Both the position numbers and the translations under genes were made by a program. Of a stretch of 64,000 nucleotides of DNA, positions 15,837 to 23,020 are shown piece after piece. The DNA lies in contig CAKTDF010000006.1 in the NCBI GenBank assembly GCA_934541115.1, positions 29,330 through 93,329 on the forward strand. Direction: 5' to 3'. This stretch comes from an uncultured Eubacteriales bacterium. GTDB lineage: Bacteria; Bacillota; Clostridia; Oscillospirales; Acutalibacteraceae. The notes under the pieces are model-generated. The model searched no databases and had not been told where the DNA came from. It saw nothing but the letters and a program-made list of their open reading frames with translations. How positions within the stretch are numbered: the first letter of the stretch is position 1; each line of letters opens with the position of its first letter.

Positions 15837-16550
15837 TTATTCCTCCGTTCGGCGGTCGGTCTTTTCGGTCACTTTGAGCACCGTCAAAACCGTTCCGTCG
15901 GCGGTGAATTCAATCTCGTAATCGGAAAATAACATGTAATATACTCTCCCCGGCTCGTTCTGATAGCCGGGTCTCGGATCCTGCGAAAGTGCTTCAACTG
16001 CACCGCTTCTGAGCTTTTCCGGCAAAAGATTCAAAAGCTCGGGCGGAAAAACAACCTCCGTTAGGCATTTGAAACCCTCAAGAGCAAAACCGCTTTTAGC
16101 CTGCGGCTTTGAATCGGCATAGGGAATATATGGCTTTATATCATATATCGGCGTGCCGTCCATCAGGTCTGCTCCGCCAACAACAAGAACAACCTTCCCG
16201 TGCTCTCCCTTTTCGGTACGCAGCAATCTGACGCATGAAAGACCGAGTGAATTAGGTCTATATGGTGAACGTGAAGCGAAAACACCCATTCTTTTGTTTC
16301 CGCCGAGCTTTGGCGGACGGACAGTGGGAGAAAAGGAAGTGCTTTTCGCTTCGGTAAATTTCCATATTATCCAAAGATAAGAATAGCTTTCTATACCTCT
16401 GAAAGCCTCCAGCTCACCAAAAGGCTCGCAAAAAACAATCTTTGCCTCAACGCTTTCGGCAAGTCCGCTTTGGCGCGGAATCCCGAATTTTTCGCGAAAA
16501 GGCGAACGGATATGGGCTATCGGCTCAATAACATAGCTTTCATTTTTCAA
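15837..16550 (-). CDS. trmO: tRNA (t6A37-N6)-methyltransferase TrmO
   Basis: A SAM-dependent beta-barrel enzyme (UPF0066/TsaA family) that methylates t6A37 of threonine tRNAs to m6t6A. Hallmarks are IAHIRSPFREKFGIPRQSGL at the N-terminus and VRPPKLGGNKRMGVFASRSPYRPNSLGLSCVRLL in the middle, followed by DLMDGTPIYDIKPYIPYAD. The C-terminal part (DPRPGYQNEPGRVYYMLFSDYEIEF) is also typical. The start is TTG at 16550, 9 nt after GGGAGG; the nearby ATG is out of frame. It is 33 bp downstream of the SGNH gene and 4 bp upstream of the AEC gene. The window also encodes TcdA, the other t6A-modifying enzyme. Confidence 0.93.
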   Translation of the reverse strand: MKNESYVIEPIAHIRSPFREKFGIPRQSGLAESVEAKIVFCEPFGELEAFRGIESYSYLWIIWKFTEAKSTSFSPTVRPPKLGGNKRMGVFASRSPYRPNSLGLSCVRLLRTEKGEHGKVVLVVGGADLMDGTPIYDIKPYIPYADSKPQAKSGFALEGFKCLTEVVFPPELLNLLPEKLRSGAVEALSQDPRPGYQNEPGRVYYMLFSDYEIEFTADGTVLTVLKVTEKTDRRTEE

Positions 16551-16583
16551 GCGCTGCCGCCTCCCATATCCGTAAAACTCATC

Positions 16584-17420
16584 TTATTTATTGATTTTAT
16601 GAATCAAATTTACAACGTTGCAAAATGCAAGAAAAACAGTCCTCAAAACAACTCCGCCGGTGTTTTTTCCCTGAGCATTCACAACAATCGTTTCTGCGCT
16701 CTCATAACCGGAATCTCTTAGTGTGTCGAGAATGACCTGCGCAATGACCTTGTTGCCCTGTGCGCTCGGATGAATCAGGTCAACGGCAACAAGATTGGGA
16801 TCGGACGGAAAAGCCGCCGCAACATCGGCAATCACAAATGAACCTGGGTTTGTGTCAAGGCAATCTCTGTATGCGGCATTGAGATACTCAACGCCTCTCT
16901 GAAATGTCTCATGAACTGCACCCGGCATCGGGTTGTAAAGAGTTTGAACAATGATCAGCGCCGTTTCATTGTACGACTTGATCGTGGCAATAATAACGTT
17001 AAAGTCTGCTTTGAAATTATCAATAATTTTCTGTACACTGTCGGTCTTGTTGAAAACACCGAGTTCAAGAAATGTTTTCGGAAGATTTCCATGCAAAAAG
17101 TTGTTGCCGCCTATTGAAATGCTGATTATATCAGCGCTTTCAATATCCGCTATCACGTCAGGCTTAGAGATTTCTCTGAGCATATCACCTGTCTCATGTC
17201 CGGGAACAGCGTCGTTTATGTAGTTATAACCGTTTGAGTCGGCAACGATTCTGCCATAGCATGCTTCATCGGGATTTCTGAGTCCGGAGCCGTGACCGAT
17301 CGAATCTCCGAGAACAAGGTAGGTAAGTCTGCCGTCTTCTGCAAATGCAACTACCGAAAAGCAACCGAGAATGAGAACAACGGCAAGTACGATGCTTGTA
17401 AAACGTGAGCATTTTTTCAT
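16584..17420 (-). CDS. Secreted SGNH/GDSL hydrolase
   Basis: A secreted esterase/lipase-type hydrolase. A signal peptide is clear (KKCSRFTSIVLAVVLILGCF then AFA|EDG). Block I is LVLGDSIGHGSG with the nucleophilic serine, block III is SISIGGNNFLHG, and block V is DLIHPSAQGNK with the catalytic Asp and His. The spacing is normal for the family. The C-terminal end after the catalytic histidine includes a short hydrophobic stretch (VVLRTVFLAFCNVVNLIHKINK) that might be an amphipathic or membrane-associating tail. Substrate is unknown; acyl groups on glycans or lipids are likely. It has its own promoter at 17459-17487 and probably heads the operon with trmO, the AEC transporter and the alpha-galactosidase. 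Confidence 0.9.
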   Translation of the reverse strand: MKKCSRFTSIVLAVVLILGCFSVVAFAEDGRLTYLVLGDSIGHGSGLRNPDEACYGRIVADSNGYNYINDAVPGHETGDMLREISKPDVIADIESADIISISIGGNNFLHGNLPKTFLELGVFNKTDSVQKIIDNFKADFNVIIATIKSYNETALIIVQTLYNPMPGAVHETFQRGVEYLNAAYRDCLDTNPGSFVIADVAAAFPSDPNLVAVDLIHPSAQGNKVIAQVILDTLRDSGYESAETIVVNAQGKNTGGVVLRTVFLAFCNVVNLIHKINK

Positions 17421-17458
17421 TCAAATCAATTCCTCTCTCTAATCGTAACAACTGTTAG

Positions 17459-17487
17459 ATTTTAACATTTGCTCAGAGTTTTGTCAA
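17459..17487 (-). promoter_or_regulatory. Sigma-A promoter of the SGNH-trmO-AEC-galactosidase run
   Basis: Minus strand TTGACA (17482-17487), a 17-bp spacer and TAAAAT (17459-17464), about 40 bp before the SGNH start codon. Confidence 0.75.
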
Positions 17488-17541
17488 TACAAGGCGCGTG
17501 GCGACCGGGAGATGAATTTTACGCTTTTTTTCAAAAAGATG

Positions 17542-17570
17542 TTTACTATTCACCTGTTTTGCAATATAAT
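17542..17570 (+). promoter_or_regulatory. Promoter of murC
   Basis: TTTACT (17542-17547), a 17-bp spacer and TATAAT (17565-17570). The predicted transcript has an unusually long leader of about 175 nt before the murC ATG. Confidence 0.65.
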
Positions 17571-17576
17571 GTATGG

Positions 17577-17750
17577 ATAAAGAAGCAGAATGTGTTTTGT
17601 GTGAAAGCACGCAAATTTGTATTGCTAATCTTGGCGGAAGACGTAAAGGTGCAAATACCTATCCGCAGTAAATTACTGTCACGCCTTGCCCGGCTACAGC
17701 AAGGCTTTAATGTGAAACTATATCTTTGTAGTCGGAAAGGCTATGATATT
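17577..17750 (+). promoter_or_regulatory. Long structured 5' leader of murC
   Basis: No coding sequence is apparent in this leader. It holds a stem GCGGA ... TCCGC enclosing GGT(GCAAAT)ACC (about 17634-17665), a palindrome CAGTAAATTACTG (17666-17678), and a 7-bp hairpin GCCTTGC/GCAAGGC (17683-17689/17699-17705). The purine-rich internal loop AGACGTAAA next to the first stem is the kind of segment conserved in riboswitch aptamers, but it matches no class I can name. There is no T tract, so control, if any, would be on translation or RNA stability. Confidence 0.45.
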
Positions 17751-19133
17751 ATGACATACGAAATAGATGAACTCCTCAAAAAAATCAAACATGTCCATTT
17801 TATCGGAATCGGCGGTTCGGGTATGTGTCCGCTTGCAGAAATTTTGCTCTCTCACGGTTACACGATTACAGGCTCTGACAACAATCCCGGCGACAACATT
17901 GACAAGCTGCGTTCGCTCGGCGTAAAAATCACAATGGGTCAGAAAGCCGAAAATATCAAGGGTGCGGAAATGATAGTTTATACCGCCGCGCTTCTTCCGG
18001 ACAATCCGGAGCTTTGCGCCGCCAAGGAAAGTTCTATTCCGACATTCGAGCGTTCTAAACTTTTCGGTGCAATTACAAGGAAGTACTCTAACTGTATAGG
18101 GGTTTGCGGAACACACGGAAAGACTACCGTAACTTCAATGCTCACTCAGGTGCTCATCATGGCAGGCAAAGACCCTACTGCCGTAATCGGCGGCAAGCTG
18201 CCACTCATTGACAGCCATGGCAGAAGCGGAAAAAGTGAAACCATGGTTTGTGAGGCGTGTGAGTTTGTCGATACCTTTCTTGACCTCTCCCCCGACGTTG
18301 CGGTTATTCTGAATATCGATGAGGATCACCTTGACTACTTCAAAACACTTGACAACATTATAAAATCATTCCGCAAATTTTCTCTCCTCACGACCCATAC
18401 TCTCATAATCAACGGCGATGATGAAAACACGCTCAAGGCCGTTGAGGGTATTGAGAAAAAGAAAATCACTTTCGGTTTTAATGAGGAAAACGACTACTAC
18501 CCAGAAAGTATCACATATAACCGCGGTGCTTTTCCTGAATTTGATGTGATGAGCAAAAACAAAAAACTTGCCCACCTCAAGCTGAACATTCCGGGAAAGC
18601 ATAATATTCTCAATGCTCTTGCCTGTTTTGCGGCAGCCGTCAATACCGGTGTTGACTATGCGGACTGCGAAAAAGGAATTGAAGCGTTCTCCGGTGCCGG
18701 CCGCAGATTTGAAATTCTCGGAGAATTTCACGGAATCACAATTGCGGACGACTATGCTCATCACCCTCACGAGCTTGAAGCAACGCTCAGCGCTGCAATG
18801 AAAATGGGCTATAAAAACGTTTGGGCTGTTTTTCAGCCGTTTACCTACTCAAGAACGGCTCTGCTCCTTGACGACTTTGCGCGTGTTTTGCGTATTCCCG
18901 ACCGCTGCGTCATGACAGAAATCATGGGTTCAAGAGAGGTCAACACATATAATATATACACAAAAAATCTCGCCGAAAAGATTCCCGGCAGCGTGTGGTT
19001 CAACACTTTTGAGGAAGTTTCAAAGTATGTCACTGACAACGCGCAGCAGGGAGATCTCATTATAACCCTTGGCTGCGGAGACATCTACAAAGCCGCAAGA
19101 ATAATGGAAAACATTTTGAAATCCAAAAGTTAA
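17751..19133 (+). CDS. murC: UDP-N-acetylmuramate--L-alanine ligase MurC
   Basis: Adds L-alanine to UDP-MurNAc in the cytoplasm, the first step of the peptidoglycan stem peptide. The three Mur-ligase domains are complete: an N-terminal Rossmann part (HVHFIGIGGSGMCPLAEILLSHG), a central ATPase with the P-loop GVCGTHGKTTVTSM, and a C-terminal domain with GAGRRFEILGE and DDYAHHPHEL. The start at 17751 gives 460 aa, the usual length, with AAAGG 10 nt upstream; a longer in-frame stretch upstream lies in the leader. The gene is monocistronic, with a terminator after the stop. Confidence 0.95.
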   Translation: MTYEIDELLKKIKHVHFIGIGGSGMCPLAEILLSHGYTITGSDNNPGDNIDKLRSLGVKITMGQKAENIKGAEMIVYTAALLPDNPELCAAKESSIPTFERSKLFGAITRKYSNCIGVCGTHGKTTVTSMLTQVLIMAGKDPTAVIGGKLPLIDSHGRSGKSETMVCEACEFVDTFLDLSPDVAVILNIDEDHLDYFKTLDNIIKSFRKFSLLTTHTLIINGDDENTLKAVEGIEKKKITFGFNEENDYYPESITYNRGAFPEFDVMSKNKKLAHLKLNIPGKHNILNALACFAAAVNTGVDYADCEKGIEAFSGAGRRFEILGEFHGITIADDYAHHPHELEATLSAAMKMGYKNVWAVFQPFTYSRTALLLDDFARVLRIPDRCVMTEIMGSREVNTYNIYTKNLAEKIPGSVWFNTFEEVSKYVTDNAQQGDLIITLGCGDIYKAARIMENILKSKS

Positions 19134-19146
19134 AAATATGGAAAAA

Positions 19147-19186
19147 ATTGCCGTGCATTGCTTTTCTGTGCACGGCAATAATATTT
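19147..19186 (+). terminator. Terminator of murC
   Basis: ATTGCCGTGCA (19147-19157) pairs perfectly with TGCACGGCAAT (19169-19179), followed by AATATTTT. Confidence 0.8.
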
Positions 19187-19189
19187 TCA

Positions 19190-19383
19190 GCGGAAAGCTT
19201 TAAACCGCCGGAGAAAAAGCGGTTGAATAATGCGTTTGCGGCTTCCCGCTTATCTGAATCACGCGGGGAAGCCCGGCGTATTCGGAATATAGATTGTGAA
19301 CCCTTCGGTTCACGTTGAAGCGTCTTATCGACACATCTTCTTTTCAACAGAAGAGGAAAATATGTGTTCATCGGGCGTTTCAA
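19190..19383 (+). ncRNA. Hairpin-rich intergenic region, possible non-coding RNA
   Basis: Between two convergent genes there are four further inverted repeats in series: AACCGC/GCGGTT (19203-19224), GGCTTCCCGC/GCGGGGAAGCC (19240-19273), GTGAACC/GGTTCAC with a CTTC loop (19296-19313), and CACAT-CTTCT/AGAAG-ATGTG (19332-19366). They are followed by a terminator. No open frame with a ribosome site is present. This density of stable stems is unusual for plain spacer. I cannot match it to a named RNA family, and either strand could be the transcript. Confidence 0.4.
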
Positions 19384-19416
19384 AAAACCGCCCGGTGGAA
19401 TCACTGAGCGGTTTTT
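19384..19416. terminator. Bidirectional terminator after the alcohol dehydrogenase
   Basis: AAAACCGC (19384-19391) pairs with GCGGTTTTT (19408-19416), with an inner CGGTG/CACTG stem. A and T runs on both sides allow termination in both directions. It serves the minus-strand alcohol dehydrogenase and any plus-strand RNA from the preceding region. Confidence 0.8.
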
Positions 19417-19536
19417 GCATGTATCAAAATCTTTTTAATCTGAACTTTTTTGCGATTGCGCTGTTTAAATCCATGTTCAAGCTCAAAAAAACATTGAATA
19501 TTTACAATGGAAAAACTTTGCGCTAAAACACTCCGC

Positions 19537-20700
19537 TTACAGCGAAGCCTCAAGAATATCAAGTATATCCTTTTCAGAAAGCGGCGCCCAAGCCTTGTCG
19601 AGTCCCTCGTTTGCGGCGATATGATGAGCCATTTCTCCAAGGCGTTTTTCGTCAATTCCAACATCACGAAGGTGCATCGGTATTCCGAAGGATTCAAAAA
19701 GCTTATAGGTTTCATCAATTGTTCTGTCGGCAATCTCTTTCTGTGAAAGAGAAGAATCAATTCCGAAAATATGAGTACCGAAGCTGACAAAGCGTTCAAG
19801 CGTGTTTTCATTCAGAATTTTACGCATCCAGTGCGGAGTGATGATTGCAAGTCCCTCGCCGTGAGTGATGTCATAGTACGCGCTCAAAGCATGTTCAATT
19901 CCGTGGCAAGGCCAGCCTGACGGACTGTTGCCGATTGAAAGAATGTTATTGCAGGCAAGTGAGCAGTCAACCATAAACTCGCCTCTTGCCTCATAGTTTT
20001 CAGGCTCACGCAGACAGATTTCTGCGTTTTTAATCAGACTCTTGATTGCACTTTCGCACATTCCGTCTGTCAAAGAAGAATGCTCGGCGCAGAAATACTG
20101 CTCAATGATATGGTTGATTGCATCTGCTGCTCCGGCAGCCGTCTGCTTTTTCGGTACTGAAAAAGTATAGCACGGATCAAGAATAGAGGCTACTGGGAAA
20201 AGCAGTTCGTCAATATAGCCAACCTTGTCATTAGTCTCGGTTCTTGAAATTACGCAACCGCTGTCATACTCTGAACCGGTCGCGGCAAGCGTGAGTATGT
20301 CAACGAGCGGCAGAGCTTTTTTTGCTTTTGCTTTATAAGTTATGAGATCCCACGGTTCACCGTCATAGAGGGCACCGGCGCAAATTGCCTTTGAGCAATC
20401 AAGGACACTGCCACCGCCAACCGCAAGCACAACATCAACGCTATGCTCCTTGCAGAGTTTTACACCGCCGAGAACGCTTGTTGTGTACTTCGGATTCGGC
20501 TCAATACCGCCAAGCTCATAAACTTCAAATCCCTCAAGCAGGCGTTTTACCTCGTCATAAAGACCGATACTTTTAATGCTTTTTCCGCCGTATGTCAAAA
20601 GTACCTTTTTTCCGAGTGAGTCAAGAATCTCCGGCAGCTTTTCAATTGAACCTTTGCCGAATATCAGCTTTGTCGGAGTACAATATGTGAAGTTATGCAT
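19537..20700 (-). CDS. Iron-containing alcohol dehydrogenase (butanol dehydrogenase-like)
   Basis: A group III, Fe-dependent alcohol dehydrogenase of the YqhD/BDH type, reducing aldehydes with NAD(P)H in the cytoplasm. The N-terminus HNFTYCTPTKLIFGKGSIEKLP is typical. The nucleotide site is VVLAVGGGSVLDCSKAICAG. The metal site includes WPCHGIEHALSAYYDITHGEGLAI, with the two histidines 14 residues apart expected in this family, and the upstream DAINHIIEQYF. Length is 387 aa. It lies 32 bp downstream of a flavin reductase, and both are likely transcribed from the MerR-type promoter at 21360-21390, which suggests induction by an electrophile or aldehyde. Confidence 0.93.
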   Translation of the reverse strand: MHNFTYCTPTKLIFGKGSIEKLPEILDSLGKKVLLTYGGKSIKSIGLYDEVKRLLEGFEVYELGGIEPNPKYTTSVLGGVKLCKEHSVDVVLAVGGGSVLDCSKAICAGALYDGEPWDLITYKAKAKKALPLVDILTLAATGSEYDSGCVISRTETNDKVGYIDELLFPVASILDPCYTFSVPKKQTAAGAADAINHIIEQYFCAEHSSLTDGMCESAIKSLIKNAEICLREPENYEARGEFMVDCSLACNNILSIGNSPSGWPCHGIEHALSAYYDITHGEGLAIITPHWMRKILNENTLERFVSFGTHIFGIDSSLSQKEIADRTIDETYKLFESFGIPMHLRDVGIDEKRLGEMAHHIAANEGLDKAWAPLSEKDILDILEASL

Positions 20701-20732
20701 AGTAATTCACCTTTCTGAACGTAATAGTTTGA

Positions 20733-21293
20733 TCAACCAAGTTTTTTTCCGTCGCTGAAAGCTGTGCCGACAACGGCGCCGAGTTCAACATAAGTGTTGT
20801 TAAACGGATCAAATGTTATCGGACGCACCTTTGAAACGTCAACGTTTCCGTTTTCATCAAGTGCACTCTCGTCAACGCTGACATTGACAATTTCGCCGAC
20901 AAGGCGGCCTGTTGAAGCGTCATAGCTTTTAAGCCTGCACTCGGCGCACACAGCAAGTTCTTCAATAACCGGTGCGTCAACAAATTCTGACGGTACGGTG
21001 TGAAAGCCTGCTTTTTCAAGCTTACCTTTAACGGTATTGCCTGACGCAAGACCGACATAGTCACATTCCGCAACATGACGCGCGTCTGCCATGCTGACGG
21101 TGAAAGCCTTTTTTGCAAGTATATTTTTTGTGGTTTTATGACCTGCGCTGATGCACATTGAAATCTCCTTTGCATCGCTGATTCCGCCCCAAGCCGCATT
21201 CATTGCGTCACTCTCGCCATCTTCTCCGTAGGTTGCAATGATAAAAACAGGCTGCGGATAAGTATACGGTTTTGCACCAAAATTTTTTCTCAT
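20733..21293 (-). CDS. Flavin reductase family protein (flavoredoxin-like)
   Basis: A 186-residue FMN-binding split-barrel protein. The motif QPVFIIATYGEDGESDAMNAAWGGISDAKEISMCIS is characteristic of the flavoredoxin branch, as is KAFTVSMADARHVAECDYVGLASG. Such proteins bind FMN and either pass electrons or reduce flavin with NAD(P)H; the partner cannot be read from sequence. GGAGG lies a few bases before the ATG. It is the first gene of a two-gene operon with the iron alcohol dehydrogenase. Confidence 0.9.
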   Translation of the reverse strand: MRKNFGAKPYTYPQPVFIIATYGEDGESDAMNAAWGGISDAKEISMCISAGHKTTKNILAKKAFTVSMADARHVAECDYVGLASGNTVKGKLEKAGFHTVPSEFVDAPVIEELAVCAECRLKSYDASTGRLVGEIVNVSVDESALDENGNVDVSKVRPITFDPFNNTYVELGAVVGTAFSDGKKLG

Positions 21294-21359
21294 AATTACT
21301 ACCTCCTTATATAAAGCCGAATAAGACTGTGTTATTCATCTCTTCAGCCTTGTAAGCAG

Positions 21360-21390
21360 ATTATACAACTTGAAGTTAAGTTTAAGTCAA
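21360..21390 (-). promoter_or_regulatory. MerR-type promoter (19-bp spacer with dyad)
   Basis: On the minus strand TTGACT (21385-21390) and TATAAT (21360-21365) are near-consensus but separated by 19 bp. The spacer region carries the dyad ACTTAAAC-TTAA-CTTCAAGT (6 of 8 positions symmetric). An over-long spacer with a dyad between the hexamers is the hallmark of MerR-family activated promoters, such as AdhR/YraB-type aldehyde-responsive ones. No MerR gene lies in this window. Confidence 0.7.
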
Positions 21391-21425
21391 GAGATTTTTA
21401 AAAAGTTTTTTCAATTTTTTTCGGT

Positions 21426-21458
21426 TCTAATCTTTCTCTAATATTTTCCTGATATTCT
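21426..21458 (+). promoter_or_regulatory. Direct-repeat promoter of the first PepSY gene
   Basis: TCTAAT (21426-21431), N5, TCTAAT (21437-21442), then ATTTT. A -10-like TATTCT starts at 21453, 27 bp after the start of the first repeat. The same arrangement recurs before the second PepSY gene (24422-24454). An 11-bp repeat period overlapping the -35 region is the typical binding layout for OmpR/PhoB-family regulators. Confidence 0.65.
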
Positions 21459-21540
21459 TTAGCCACAACAGCAAAGGGAAACGCATGAACAGCCTCTGAC
21501 TCTCTTGCAAAAAATACAATTTGGAAAGGAACTAACCACC

Positions 21541-22143
21541 ATGAAAAAAATGAAGAAAGTAATCTCCGTCATTCTCGCCTGCCTGCTTTGTCTGAGTATC
21601 GGCGCAACCGGCGTTTTTGCCGCAAACTACATCGGTGAAGCGAAAGCAAAAGAAATTGCATTTTCAAAAGCCGGAATTACTGCCGAGCAGGCCCGCTTTG
21701 TAACCTGCGAATTTGATTACGACGACGGAATCGCTGTTTATGAAGTTGAATTTTTCTTTGACAACACCGAATACAGCTGTGATATCAACGCAAAAACAGG
21801 CAAGGTAATCAAATTTGAAATTGACACGGTTACAAATCCCCTCCCGGACGTCGATGCAAACTACATCGGCAAAGCAAAAGCAAAACAGATTGCCTTCAAA
21901 CATGCCGGCGTTGACGAAGCCAAAGCTTCAAAAGTTAAGGTTGAGTTTGATTATGACGACGGCATTGCAAAATATGAGGTTGACTTCCATGCTGACAAAG
22001 TTGATTATGAATATGAAATCAATGCTCTCAACGGAAAAATTATCAAAGCAGAAAAAGAAAAGGATTTTGATTTTTCAGACTTTGCCCTTCTTCAGTGGCT
22101 CATGAGCATTATTGAAACAATTAGGAATCTTTTCAACAAATAA
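21541..22143 (+). CDS. Secreted protein with two PepSY domains
   Basis: A 200-residue exported protein. The signal peptide is MKKMKKVISVILACLLCLSI followed by GATGVFA. Two PepSY domains follow: residues about 29-95 (YIGEAKAKEIAFSKAGI ... DINAKTGKVIKFE) and 108-172 (YIGKAKAKQIAFKHAGV ... EINALNGKIIKAE). PepSY domains are thought to bind or inhibit peptidases or sense the cell-surface environment. The C-terminal 25 residues (DFALLQWLMSIIETIRNLF) are hydrophobic or amphipathic and could associate with the membrane. The ATG at 21541 has AAAGGAAC 8 nt upstream; the frame is open further upstream but without a site. It probably belongs to the regulon of the two-component system that follows. Confidence 0.9.
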   Translation: MKKMKKVISVILACLLCLSIGATGVFAANYIGEAKAKEIAFSKAGITAEQARFVTCEFDYDDGIAVYEVEFFFDNTEYSCDINAKTGKVIKFEIDTVTNPLPDVDANYIGKAKAKQIAFKHAGVDEAKASKVKVEFDYDDGIAKYEVDFHADKVDYEYEINALNGKIIKAEKEKDFDFSDFALLQWLMSIIETIRNLFNK

Positions 22144-22150
22144 ACTATGC

Positions 22151-22190
22151 AAAGAGGTACGCCTGCCCGGGCTTACCTCTTTAATTTTAA
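22151..22190 (+). terminator. Terminator after the first PepSY gene
   Basis: AAAGAGGTA pairs with TACCTCTTT around a GC-rich loop, followed by AATTTT. Confidence 0.75.
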
Positions 22191-22199
22191 AGCGTGTTA

Positions 22200-22208
22200 T
22201 GATATAAT
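22200..22208 (+). promoter_or_regulatory. Extended -10 promoter of the two-component system
   Basis: TGATATAAT (22200-22208) is an extended -10 element. The -35 is weak. The leader of about 130 nt contains a perfect hairpin GCCGCCG/CGGCGGC (22301-22318). No copy of the TCTAAY direct repeat is visible here. Confidence 0.55.
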
Positions 22209-22345
22209 GACTTCAAATACAAGATAGGTTTTAGCTTTGAGAATATTATTTCATACCGACATCGGCACAGTGCGCTTTGGTAACAGCAGTACAATACTTC
22301 GCCGCCGAAAACGGCGGCAAAATCTTTTGAACGGAGCTTTTGACT

Positions 22346-23020
22346 ATGAGACTTCTCGTTGTTGAAGATGAAAAAGATCTTAATAAAATCATTTCAAACA
22401 AGTTGAAAATTGACGGCTACAGCGTTGACCGTTGCTTTGACGGAGAGGAAGCCGAGGACTTTCTTGCCGCAGCAGAATATGACGGCATCATAATGGATAT
22501 CATGATGCCTAAAAAGGACGGTTTGACCGTTTTGCATGAGCTGAGAGAAAAAGGCAACAACACTCCCGTTCTCCTTTTGACCGCCAAGGATTCGATCGGC
22601 GACAGGGTGACGGGTCTTGACACAGGTGCCAACGATTATCTGATAAAGCCGTTTTCTTTTGATGAACTTTCTGCAAGAATACGCGCAATGCTCCGGAAAG
22701 TGAGCGGCGCTTCTTCAAACGTTTTCACCGCCCTTGATCTCACGGTTGACACCGCCTCAAAAAAAGTTACGCGCGGCGGCAAAAACGTTGAGCTTTCCGC
22801 AAAGGAATATGCGCTTCTTGAATACCTAATCATGAACAAAGGCATCGTACTCTCGCGCGAAAAAATCGAAAACCATATCTGGAACTTTGACTACGAGGGC
22901 GGAACAAATGTTATTGACGTTTACATAAGTTATCTGCGCAGAAAAATTGACCACGGCTTTGAGCAAAAGCTGATACACACCGTCAGAGGCAACGGATATG
23001 TTCTTCGGGAGGAAAAATGA
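22346..23020 (+). CDS. OmpR-family response regulator
   Basis: A 224-residue response regulator. The receiver holds the acidic pair in LLVVEDEKDL, the phosphoacceptor D51 in IIMDIMMPKKDG, threonine in LLTAKDS, and lysine in LIKPFSFDEL. A winged-helix domain follows (residues about 127-222) with ELSAKEYALLEYLIMNKGIVLSREKIENHIWNFDYEGGTNVIDVYISYLRRKI. The ATG at 22346 (ACGGAGC upstream) is preferred over a TTG two codons earlier. It overlaps the kinase gene by 4 nt. The best candidate targets are the direct-repeat promoters of the two flanking PepSY genes. Confidence 0.94.
   Translation: MRLLVVEDEKDLNKIISNKLKIDGYSVDRCFDGEEAEDFLAAAEYDGIIMDIMMPKKDGLTVLHELREKGNNTPVLLLTAKDSIGDRVTGLDTGANDYLIKPFSFDELSARIRAMLRKVSGASSNVFTALDLTVDTASKKVTRGGKNVELSAKEYALLEYLIMNKGIVLSREKIENHIWNFDYEGGTNVIDVYISYLRRKIDHGFEQKLIHTVRGNGYVLREEK

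Noticed and set aside
17600..17750. A cyclic-di-GMP-I (GEMM) riboswitch upstream of murC
   Set aside because: GACGTAAAG resembles the conserved GACGCAAAG block, but the paired GAAA tetraloop stem and the 3' receptor segment are not found in the right positions. Only a covariance-model search could revive the idea.
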